From contig CM054116.1 of assembly GCA_028673005.1 (NCBI GenBank), forward strand, positions 34,010,854 to 34,074,853: a stretch of DNA of 64,000 nucleotides, written 5' to 3'. This DNA comes from Tanypteryx hageni (taxonomy: Eukaryota; Arthropoda; Insecta; Odonata; Petaluridae). Under the pieces are notes generated by a model, which saw only the letters and a program-made list of their open reading frames with translations, searched no databases and was not told the origin of the DNA. Positions 12,401-24,400 of the stretch are shown here, in pieces (positions within the stretch are counted from its first letter, which is position 1; each line of letters opens with the position of its first letter). Both the position numbers and the translations under genes were made by a program.

Positions 12401-15400
12401 ATAAAGTAATTTTGTATCTTTTGCAAGCCATTAATTGCTTTGATATATTTTCATAAGGTAATTAAATTTTGTTTATATTTATTATCTCATGTTTTGTAAA
12501 ACTTAACTTTAGTTTTGTGCTTTCATTAAAACTTTGAAATTGTTGAAAATTTAATTTAATGTTTAGAGTTCTACTGGAACAGTAGTTCCCAAGCTTTATT
12601 TTGGTGAAAGTAAATAATGAATAAATTTCAGCCATGAATCACTGATAAAGAGAATTTATGCCTTTATGATTTCTTGTTAATTTTTCCATCATGTTATAGG
12701 CTGAAGAGTCAAAGTTAAGCACCCTTGAATACCTGAATGTTCTGCTCCCAGAAAAAGCCAAAACTGATGGAGAATGTGATGTGTTAAATGGGACTGTTAC
12801 TGAGAAAAAAAATGAGATAAAAATGATGGAAATTGCCATTCAAAAGGTACATACTTCTTCATTTGGTTTGGACTATTTTAAGAAAAGAAAAACTACTTCA
12901 TGAAAAATTTATGTTCTTCATAGAAGCTCATTGCATGTTGGGTACAGCATAAAATTGAATACACCTGAAAAGCAGCATTCGGGGAAATTTATGTAGTGTA
13001 TTTATTTGTTTGTTGTAAGTGAGATTTAGGATGTTATTATACCCATGAAATTTTAAATAACATGGTTGTTATTTAAAATTTTCAGCATTAAAGTTCTCCC
13101 TGTTCTGTGCTCATTATAAGCAAGTTTTACTGTCCTTATAAAGAAAAATTTTATTATATCAATTCTTCTTATATTGTATAGTCCATTTCTATGCATTTTC
13201 TTCATGTTTTATCAAACTATTGGTTTTTTAGGAAATGGAAGAAATTCAAGCTCTCAAAGAGAAAATAATTTTGTCGCCCGATGCTGTCTCTCGCCAAAAA
13301 GCTGAGTTAATTATACGTAAAAGAGAAGTTGAGGGTGAGCACATGCATCACATGAGTTTGGTCAAAGAAAAAAATCGTTTTGAAACTCAATTAGAGCAAC
13401 TAATAACTATGATTCAGTCTAAACTTTCCCAAGTTCAAGATTTGGGTGCCAAACTTACATTTTCAAGGTACAGTACCACTTTTGATGCTCAGCTTAAGTT
13501 TTTCTTGTGAAATGCAATGTTTATATTAAACAGTGAAAGTTAATCTTAAGTTTTTAAAACATTCGATAACTTTAAAATTAATTTATAAATATATTATTTT
13601 CCTTATAATAATAAAGTTTTTGCATAAATATTGCGAACTAACTACCCAGGTTTTGTTGCCTTCAGTCATTACAAGGAGAAATCATAAGCAGCTGGACAAC
13701 AATGTATATACTTGTGTATAATGCGCACCCATACTTTTTGCCAAAAATTCAGACTTTTTCGTATGCCCTGTGTATAATGCCCATCCTAGATTTTGAGGGC
13801 TATAAGAACAAAATTTTAGAACTAAATTGTCATGTTAGGTATTAACTAGAGTACCATGAATAAAGAAATACAGACTCTCCCTGAGTTATGCAAGACTTGA
13901 CTTATGCAAATCCATATTTACGTTAAAAACTCAGAAAATTAATTTTTGAAATTCGAAAATTCAGAGTTGAAATTTGATTATGAGGCAAAATGTTTCAGAC
14001 TTAAAGTTCAAATGTTGAATGAAGTTTAAACACATCAGTTTATTTTTAATTTATCAAATAACACAATACTTATTTATAGAATATTAAATGGATAGACATT
14101 TAATGACAATATTTATTATGAAATCTTAAATTTCGTTGCGTATTGCAGTCGCCTTCCTCACATAGTTGGTGCTGAAGATGATAAGGAAGATGAATTCTAT
14201 GGGTTTTAAATTACTTACATTGTTGATTATACATAATTTATTCATTAACTAAAAAAATTAATTCAATTTGCGTATATACTGTATCTGCCCAAATATAAGC
14301 CGAAGTTTTTTGTCAAAATCTATCATGAAAAAAACACTCCTCGGCTTAAATGTGAGTCGGAGAGAAAATCTGGGATTAGGGTTGTCTCGAAGTCACCCAT
14401 CGATGGCAGTCTCTCATTGTCGTCGCATTCAAATGATAGTACAGGTCCACAATCCCTTATCCGAAACCCTTGGGGCCATATGTGTTTCGGATTTCAGAAC
14501 GGTAGTACGGTACATGTACCATATATTACGGTAAAACTTGTGCAATGTATTACGCAACTATGTATATAGTATTGTCTGGGTTATTGTAACATTGTATTAC
14601 AGTGGCCCATCTATAATAGAGTACAGTATAAGTATCTTGTCTATGCAACTGAAGCCTTTCACCAGCTTGGGTCATGTCGTGCACACGGGTGACGATCCAC
14701 GAAAAAATTTCGGTTTTCAGAACTTGACAGAATTTTGGATAAGAGATTGTGGACCTGTACTATATTTTTTGTAAAGTAAACATTTGACCTATGATGAATA
14801 TTAATGAATAACTAATAAAGCTAGAATTTTTAATTTAGCAGTACCCGTGTTTGTTACAGTTGTTACCTGTTCTTTTGTTTCTAAATGGTATTGGATATTT
14901 TCTTTCGTTTCTCAGGGCTACGCATATGTATCATTAAGAATAGTTAGCAATTAGTATTATTTTTTATTAGCCACTAAAAGAAGTTCGTATTAATTTTACT
15001 TGGTGATTGTAAATATTGCTATAGCCGTTGTAATGTTTGTATGCGTCTTAAAACCTCATTCATGGAATCTAATAAAATTAGCTTTACCCGCACAGAGTGT
15101 CTGCACGCTAGTACTTTATTGCTCAGTATCATAAATTTCTTTATACACAATTTTCGATCTGTTGATTTGCTGATACAGTAGTTAGAGAGTCAAATGATCT
15201 TGCCATCCCTCCCTCCCTTCCTTTCTCCCTCCCTCCCTTCCTTTCTCCCTCCCTCCCTTCCTTTCTCCCTCCCTTCCCCTCTCCCTCCCTTCCTCTCTCC
15301 CTCCCTCTCTCCCTCCCTCTCTCTCTCTCCCTTCCTCTCTCCCTCTCTTCCTCTCTCCCTCCCTTCCTCTCTCCCTCCCTTCCTCTCTCCCTCCCTTCCT

Positions 15401-18400
15401 CTCTCCCTCCCTTCCTCTCTCCTTTCGAGTCAGTCATTGTCCCTCCTAGGAGACGGACGTCATTAGCTAGCGCTTCCTCCCTCCTCCTACCCTCACGCAA
15501 TAATTAACATCCTTCGCCCGTCATGACCACCAAGGCAGCCTTTCAGGAGCAAAACACCCAGCTCATGGCTGAGAACAAGTCCATCTCAGACAAATTAGTT
15601 GAAGTTTTGTCTAAGATGGACTGTTTCAGCAATGATCTTGCCGAAGCCAAGCAATTATCTGGTCCACAACGGATTGATAGTCTCGCCAAGCTGGAAATGA
15701 ATTTTAAAAATTTCCGGGAACAGCTTATGAAGGAAATCTCGGCCTTGAAATTTAAAGTCTGCCAGATCGAGGACCGTGTTTTATACGTCGACGAGAGACT
15801 CGATGATCTGGAACAATATAGCCGCCGAAACTGTCTCCTCATCCATGGGATCCCCGAGAAGGATGGAGAAAACGGACTGGCAATCGTCGACGAATTTTTA
15901 AAGACAAAATTAAAAGTAAGTGTCAGTCCGTTCATGATGTCCCGTGCCCACCGTATCGGGAAGAAGAACTACTCCAGGCCTCGACCCATGATTGTTGAGG
16001 TTCCTCAGCTACCAGGATAGGGATAATGTTTGGCGAAACAAAAAATCCCTCAAAAGCTCCGGTTTCACGATCACCGAGTCTCTCACCACCACCAGACTCA
16101 AGCTCCTCATCGAAGCAAAAAAATCAGCTGGCTTCGGTAATGTGTGGACGCACGATGGCAAAGTTGTCATACTGCGGCAAAATGGCGTCCGCACATTCAT
16201 CTCCAACCTAAGAGAGCTGCATGCACTCCAACTTCCTTCAACCGCACTAGGGAAATCCACAACTATGTAGGAGGATGGCTTTCATTGATTAACGTGCGTT
16301 TGAGCGTTCTCGCTACATTTGTCCGTTGTCGAATAACTCTCCTGTCAGTGCCTACTCTTCAAATCGACCTCTGCCAGCCATCCCCGTTCCTGTGACGCCT
16401 GCAATCCCCGTTCCCGTGTCACCTGTCATCCCCGTTCCCGTGTCGCCCGTCGTCCTTGTTCCCGTGTCGCCTGCCATCCCCGTTCCCGTGACGCCTGCCA
16501 CCCCCGTTCCTGTGACGCCTGCCATCCCCTCCCCATAGTGCCCTCTCCCTAGTGCTCATTCCCAAGTGGTTCCGGTGTATCAAATTTCCCCTTATTCGGT
16601 TTCTCTCTTAGTTTTCTGTGCTGTGTTTATTTTAGTGTTTTCCACTGTTTTAGTGCTCCTTTTCCCGTGCCGAAGTGCCCTTCGTGTTGGCGTAAATCCT
16701 ATTTAGTGGTGTTCATTGTTTCTCGGTGTGCTTCTCATTTCCTCCAATCAGTGTTAAGTGCAATCCTCTCGCATCCCCCTTAATCAACCGTAGCATCCAC
16801 TTCCATTTCAGTGCTCTTTATCCGATTAAGTTTAGTAGTGTTTAATTCCTACCAAGTGTTTTCCTCTAATGCTTTAATTCATCTCTGCCTCTATTTTTTT
16901 TTCTACCAGTGCTACTTTAGTGTTGTGTCTCATTCATTATTTCTTAATAATTAATTTGTATTCTTATTATTGTTACTTAGTCATTGGCATATACTGTAGC
17001 ATTACTTCTCCGCTATGTGTGCTCTTTCCCGTGTGCATTAATCAATTTATTATAGCCCTTCTCAACCACTTCTTTACCTGAATCATCCTCTACATATATA
17101 TATATATATATATTTTTTTTTTTTGCCGCTTACTCAACTACCCGCAAAATGTCTGTCATTGAGCCTTCCACCAAAGCTTCTCTTCAGCCTAATTCTACTC
17201 TTAACCCAAATGCACCTGCTTTCGTCCCGTCACACTGCAGGGTGCCATACCTAAACCCTAACGCCCCTGAATTTTTCCCACTGGTCAGACCAAGCTTCCA
17301 CAGACGAACTCATTATCACACTCCTCATCTTACCACCAACCGTCCGCCTCCTTCCCATAATGGCTTTCCCTGACCCATCCCAGTTCCAACACATTGTCTT
17401 CTTACAGAAGAACTTAAACCTTTTCCCCGATCCTTCCAACTTATCTATCTTAACGCCCAAAGCCTTGTCCCTCATTTCGACGAACTGCGCTCATTACTCC
17501 CGCCCAACGATCTACATGCTATTACCATGTCCGAAACGTGGCTGAAACCCGCTATCTCGAGCTCTTCTGTTGAAATACCTGGGTATAACTTGTTTCGCAA
17601 TGATAGGATAGCGAAAGGAGGAGGGGGAGTAGGAATCTACGTCCGTAAAGACCTTGCTTGTAAAGTAATCGCCACCAGCGACGCGCAATACTCCCGCAGA
17701 CCTGAATATCTCTTCCTTGAAGTAGTCGTCAATTCAAAAAAAATATTGTTAGGAATCGTTTATCGTCCTCCAAAAATTGGTTATCTATCTGACATTGACG
17801 AGATCATTGCCAACTTAAGACACGATTATGAGCACTTAATTATATCTGGTGACTTTAATGCAAATTTTGCCTCAAGCTCCTCCGATGCAGTCTTTTTTAA
17901 AAACTCTTTTACATCGCACAACCTCAGCATACTACCTTTAAAACCCACAAATAACACTAAAAATTCTTCCACTTGGATTGACATATTAGTTACTGCTAAC
18001 CCAGATAAAGTTTGCACACATGGTCAATTACCTGTCCCGGGCATTTCCTCCCATGACTTAATTTTTCTAGCCTACTCACTAAACTCTCCAAAATTTAAGC
18101 AGAAATTTATCTCCCAACGAAATTTTAAAAACCTTGACTATGATAGTTTAATATCCGAAGCTGCGTGTCTTCCGTGGCACACTATTGAATATGCAGACGA
18201 CATAGACGCAAAAATTGAAGCACTTAACACTTCTCTTACATCTACTCGATAAATACGCACCCATCAAAACCACACGCGTCTCTAAACCTCGCGCCCCGTG
18301 GATAACGGCCGATTTAAAACTATTGATGGCTCGACGCGATTCAATTTTTCGTCTCTTCAAATCAAATAAATGCCCAAATACGTTCAATACCTACAAAAAT

Positions 18401-21400
18401 ATTATAAACAAAACCAAGCAACAGATTAGAAATGCCAAAATAAAATTCGCTTATTCTATATCCGCCTCCAATATTACAACATCCGCCTTATGGAACAATC
18501 TGCGACACCTTGGAATTGGCAAGTCCAAAGATTCTTCCTTACCTCCAAACATATCACTAGATTCTCTTAACGAGAGCTTCTCAACGAATCCAACAACAAT
18601 CGACATAGAACGAAAACGCAAAGTAATTAGTAGTCTTACTGCAAAAGCGAACGAGTCATCCGGTTCTCCACAATTCCACTTTAAAGCTGTTTCACAATTT
18701 AACGTACTTTCAGCAATACGCAGAATCAAAACTACAGCCCAGGGTGCTGATGGTATTCCTATAATTATTATAAACAAATTAATACATCTATTACTCCCCG
18801 TACTTACTAACATTTTCAACCACTCTTTATTACAGGGAAAATTCCCATCGCAATGGAAACACGCGTTAGTCCGCCCAATTCCTAAGAAATCTCTCACCGC
18901 AAACAATGACTATCGACCGATTAGCTTTCTTCCCACTTTATCAAAAGCCCTGGAGCGACAGGTAGCAGATTTTCTCGACATTAATCATCTACTTGACCCC
19001 CATCAATCTGGCTTTCGGAAGTCTCATAGCACCACCACCGCGCTAATTAAAATAACTGATGATATACGCAGACACATGGATGACAGAAAACTCACGGTAC
19101 TAATATTGCTTGATTTTAGTAAAGCGTTTGACTCAGTAGATAAAGACATACTCCTAGCAAAACTCCGCTGCATGAGATTCTCTTCACCTTCAATAGAGTG
19201 GTTCTCTTCGTACCTTAGCAACCGTTCCCAGCAAGTCATATACAACGATTCCTCGTCCTCTCGGCTTAATGTTAACAAAGGCGTACCGCAGGGCTCAATT
19301 TTAGGTCCTCTATTGTTCTCTTTATTCATAAATGATTGTTCTCAATACTTAACTTACTCCAAGCATCATTTGTACGCCGATGATCTCCAAATCTACTTAG
19401 ACACAAAACCCAATAACTTATCTCTTTCCATAGCTAACATAAATCATGACTTGGCCCAACTTCAAGAATGGAGCTACGATAATTTTCTCACCATAAACCC
19501 CTTGAAATCTCAAGCCATTTTAATCGGTTATCCGAAACTACTGGCATCTATAAACCTTGCAGAATCAGTTCCTCTGTCTTTGAAAGGCTCAGTTATACCC
19601 TATTGCAAAATCGTAAAAAATCTCGGGATTCTAATTAATGAAACGCTCACCTGGAATAATCATATAATAAAAATCTGCAAGACGGTAAACTCCTCCTTAC
19701 ACACTCTAAGGCCTCTCGTTAACATTCTTCCCTCGTCACTAAAAATACAGCTAGTGACCTCCCTAATTTTTCCTCACTTCGATTATTGTGATGTTGTATA
19801 CCAGGACTTATCAAAGGAACTCGCCATTAAGCTACAACGTTCTCATAACGCCTGCATCAGATTCATATTTAATCTTAAAAAATCTGACCATGTCTCAGAA
19901 TACTTCCGTCGACTCTCATGGCTAAAACTTGATTCCCGAAGAAACCTTCACCTTCTCTCTCTATTGTATCAAATTCTAAATAACAACATCCCTTGTTATC
20001 TTCATCTAATTTTGTCACCATTAATACAGTTCACCATTGCAATACCAGAGGATGTGATAAACTACTAACTCCACTTCATAGAACAGAAATTTACAACAAA
20101 TCCTTTACTGTCACTGCTTGTAAACTCTGGAATGGCCTTCCAACGTTAATAAAAAACTCTCTATCTCTAAGCACTTTTAAACGCTTGTATTACAAGCATC
20201 TTCTCTCACTTCCCATGCATTGTATCTTTTCTTTCAGGTTGTCACAAGAATGCGCTTATTAGGCATAAATTTATAATTTTATTTAATTTATTTTTCCTGT
20301 ATCATAATGACGATGTAATCTCCCAGGCATATCTTACCCTACAGTCCCTGTTCCCCTCTCACCCCCCTCCCTCATATGGATATAAATGTATGTACATATG
20401 TTTGTATTTATGAATGTTTTTTTCTCTCTGTTTCTCATATAATTGATTTTTTTCTTTTCCTTCCCCTGAACTATTTAGGAATTTTCGCGGTTTTTTACAC
20501 CTCTCTTCTCTTCGTAGGTGTATTCCGCAGTGGGAATTTTTCTGTGTTAAAACATAACCGATACACAGTTTTTTATGACCCACAAAACTAACATTCTTTG
20601 GTAATGCTCTGTTATCTACTAACAAATATATTAACTTGTAATTAATTTGTATTTTGTTAAAATCTGTATGTATTTAATTCCTCTTATTTTGTAAATATTG
20701 TAATTACTTATATGACGAAAGGGTTAAATGTAAGAAGGGACTACATAGTCTCAATTTCGCCCTAATAAAGTCGTTTGTCTGTCCTTCTCATCCTCTCTCC
20801 CTCCCTTCCTCTCTCCCTCCCTTCCTCTCTCCCTCCCTTCCTCTCTCCCTCCCTTCCTCTCTCCCTCCCTTCCTCTCTCCCTCCCTTCCTCTCTCCCTCC
20901 CTTCCTCTCTCCCTCCCTCCCTCCCTCTCTCCCTTCCTCTCCCTCTCTCCCTCCCTCTCTCCCTCCCTCTCTCCCTCCCTCCCTTGCTCCCTCCCTCGCT
21001 CCCTCCCTCTCTCCCTTCTTCCCTCTCTCCCTTCTTCCCTCTCTCCCTCCCTCTCTCCCTCCCTCCCTCTCTCCCTCCCTCTCTCCCTCCCACCCTCCCT
21101 TCCTCTCTCCCTTCCTCTCCCCCTATCTTCTCTTTCAGGTTGTCACAAGGATGTGCTTATTAGGCATAAGTTCATAATTTTATTTTACTTTATTTTCCTT
21201 TATCATAATAACTATATTATCACACAGGCATATATTACCCTACAATCCCTATTTCCCTCTCACCCCCTCCCCTATATGGGTGTTAATGTATGTATTTGTA
21301 ATTGATTTTTTCTCTCTTTCTCAAATTATGGTTTTTTTTCTCTTTCTCTGAACTACAGTGGAAACCACTTAACACGAAAACGGATAACGCCAAATATCAG

Positions 21401-24400
21401 TTAACACGAAATGCAGGCTCGGTCCCTACCGGTGCCTATACATTTAAACGTATATTAGTTCATTTTATGCGAAATGGTTAACAAGAAATTTCGGTTAACA
21501 CGAAAAATTTTTTCGGTCCCCTGAAAATAAATCCCCATCAAATTATGTGGATAACACGAAACGACCCACTCGTTTCTTAAAATAAAAGTATGAATAATCT
21601 CACAACCATAGCTGTACCTCCTCCTTCCCCTTCTCTTTCAATAGGCATGGTCATTAGTAGACCTCAGAGAAACTCACGCGCCCCCGTTGAGAGGGTTGCT
21701 ACCGAGATTTTCTTGGCAGCAATAAATTCTGTGAACTACCATCTTCGAATGAAAGGAAGGATTTGGAGGTGCATATTGTTATCTGTACTGTACCTTCCCT
21801 TTTCCCATCTTTCAATACGCTCAACTCCTCCCTTGCTCTCGTCTCTAGACCCCTACGCAGAACAGTTGTTCTCAGTTGATTCCGTTGATTCTGAATTTCC
21901 ATGTGGAATGGTTAGCGAATGTGTAACGAATCTGTGAGCGAAGTTCTTCTTTCTTTTTTCGGGATCGTTTTCAGTTGTGATTTTATATTTTTATAAAAGA
22001 TAAAAGACCCACATAAAAATGGCTGGTAAATTGCGTAAGCAAAAAGCAATACCGCTGAAAGTGAAAATGCAGCTCCTACAAGCGGTTGGTAATGGTGATA
22101 GAGCCAAAACGGACATCGGACGGACAGAGTTCGAAGTTCCCTTTTCAACTTTGTCTACAATTATAAAAAATCATGATAAAATAACATCTGTGTTTGAGAG
22201 AAGCATGTTTGAACCGGAACGGAAGCGTCTACGCAAAGCACGAGGATTTGGAAGCGGCGCTGATCATCTGGTTTAAGCAAGCAAGAGCCCAGAATGCTCC
22301 AATTTCTGGTCCTGTTTTGATGGCAAAGGCTAACGCTTTGGGATCAGAATTGGGCATTGAATTCAAGTCTAGTCCTGGATGGTTGGAGCGGTTCAAGGTG
22401 AGGAAAGGGATAATTTTTAAGAGTGTTTCCGGCGAGTCGGGAGACGTCTCCCGTGATATGACATGTGGGTAACTTCTACCTTGCCTAAATTATTAACAGA
22501 CTTTGCGCCTAATGACATTTTTAATGCTGACGAAACCGGGATTTTTTTTAGCTGCCTCCCAGAAAAAACTTGAGCTTTTAAAAATGAGCAGTGCTCTGAT
22601 GGAAAAAAATCTAAAGAACGCATTACGGCAATGGTGGCTTGCAATTCAGACCGTTCTGAAAAAATCCCGATGTTTGTTGTGAGTAAATTTCTGAATCCTC
22701 GCTGCTTCAAGAATGTAAAGAAGCTTCCCGTGGAATAAACCGCAAATAAAAAAGCTTGGATGACGGGAAACATTTTTACAGACTGGGTTAGGGCATTGGA
22801 TAAGCGCTTTTCACGCCAGAAGCGCAAAATAGCTTTAATTATCGACAACAGCCCTGCTCATCCAGAAGTGGAAAAGCTGAAATCAATTAAACTGATCTTT
22901 CTGCCGCCTAATACAACAAGCGTATTGCAGCCATGTGACCAGATTATTATAAAAAATCTAAAATTCCACTCGGAAGTTATTACTCCAGAGATATTTATCT
23001 AGTAGTGAATCAAATGAGGAAATTAAGCCCGTGACTCTTTTGGATTCCTTACATTGGTTGTATGCCGCTTGGAGGTCAGTTACAGCGAAAACAATCGAAA
23101 ATTGTTTTCGCCACGCTGGATTTTCCTCTTCGCCAATAGCAGATAGGTTTTCTGGACAGGATGAAACTGAATCGACTACGGAAACTAGGGTAAATACATC
23201 TACTGAAAGTGAATTGTGCGATATCTTCGGTCGCGTGTCGTCTGTAATGAGATTGACAACTGAAATCACGCTGAATGATTATATAGCAGTGGATGACCAT
23301 ATTGCCACTACACCACTTTTAACAGACAGTGACATTGTGGTCATTGTTAAATAAAGTGCAACAAAAGAAAATGAAAATAGTAGTGAAAGTGGTGATGACT
23401 GTGACGACGGAATGTTGTCAGTGCCAAGTGCTGCGGATATCTGTGGAATGCTAAAAAGTGTGCGTCGGTTTTTGGAAAATCAAACAGATGGGGACAGTTT
23501 GTATGAGACGGTTGATGATTTGGAACAATTTGTCGAAAAAAAGATCATTATGAATGCTAGACAGAAATAAATTACGGAATTTTTTGTTAAGAAGTAGACA
23601 ATTGAACTACTTTAGCGACCTTGATACTTAATATTTGTGCATTGTTTTTATGAAATTATTGAAATAAAATAATTTTTTTATGTATATATGTAATGAATAA
23701 ATTATAAGGTTTTCATTATTATAACTAATTACTGTGCTGTTTCCATCGCATATTGGTTATGTCAAGATTTATTTACGAGCTTATATCAATATCTCAAATC
23801 AGTCTCAAAAAAGGTTATCATGAAATTCGTTTAGCACGAAATTCGGTTAAGACGAAATGTTTGCACTGGTCCCCCACATTTCGTGTTAAGCGGTTTCCAC
23901 TGTATTTAGGAATTTTTCACGGTTTTTTACGCCTCTCTTCTCTAGGTAGGTGTTTTCTGCAGTGGGAAATTTTTTTACTGTGTTAAAACATAACTGATAC
24001 ACAATTTTTTTTACCCACAAATCTAACAATATTCTTTGGTAATACTCTGTGATCTATTAACCAATATATAATTAACTTGTAATTTGTATGTATTTTATTG
24101 TAATTTTTATGTAATTAATTTCTTTTAATACGTATGTAAATATTGTAGCGTCTTATATGGGAAAGGGGTTAAATGTAAGAAGGGATTATATAGTCTCAAT
24201 TTCGCCCTAAATAAAGTCATTTGTCTGTCCCTTCCTCTCTCCCTCCCTTCCTCTCTCCCTCCTTCCCTCTCTCCCTCCTTCCCTCCCTCTCTATCTCCCT
24301 CCCTCCCTCCTTCCCTTCCTCTCTATCTCCCTCCCTCTAGACCCGTTTCCCTCACTCTAGACCTCTGTTTCCCTCTCTCTCTACCTTCTGTTTCCCTCCC

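Larger units (their letters stand above)
15424..20785 (+). mobile_element. Near full-length LINE retrotransposon with two ORFs
   Basis: A 5.4-kb non-LTR element in NUF2 intron 5: about 100 bp of 5' leader, ORF1 (15523-16270), an ~880-bp spacer, ORF2 (17149-20262) and ~520 bp of 3' UTR ending AATAAAGTCGTTTGTCTGTC. Both ends abut the same CTCTCCCTCCCTT-type microsatellite. ORF1 is of the coiled-coil plus RRM type and ORF2 has an APE endonuclease and reverse transcriptase, so CR1/L2/Jockey-group is likely; clade not settled by eye. It carries at least one stop and three frameshifts, so it is dead but not old. Confidence 0.9.
21124..24231 (+). mobile_element. Second LINE copy (3' end only), interrupted by a Tigger element
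   Basis: From TTCTCTTTCAGGTTGTCACA the sequence follows the full-length LINE from about 20226 to its 3' end: 21124-21355 matches the part before the insertion and 23903-24231 the part after. Differences are scattered substitutions and small indels. It ends AATAAAGTCATTTGTCTGTC and runs straight into microsatellite array 3. The 5' truncation point joins microsatellite array 2. Confidence 0.92.

Noticed and set aside
15141..15500. Long minus-strand frame rich in G-R-E-K, and similar frames at 15194-15466, 20775-21305, 20788-21093 and 24488-24682
   Set aside because: They are translations of CTCTCCCTCCCTT microsatellites; open on several frames of both strands with no family motif.
15543..15935. 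130-codon minus-strand frame
   Set aside because: Antisense shadow of LINE ORF1.
18451..19329. Minus-strand frames of 100-151 codons
   Set aside because: Antisense to the LINE reverse transcriptase.
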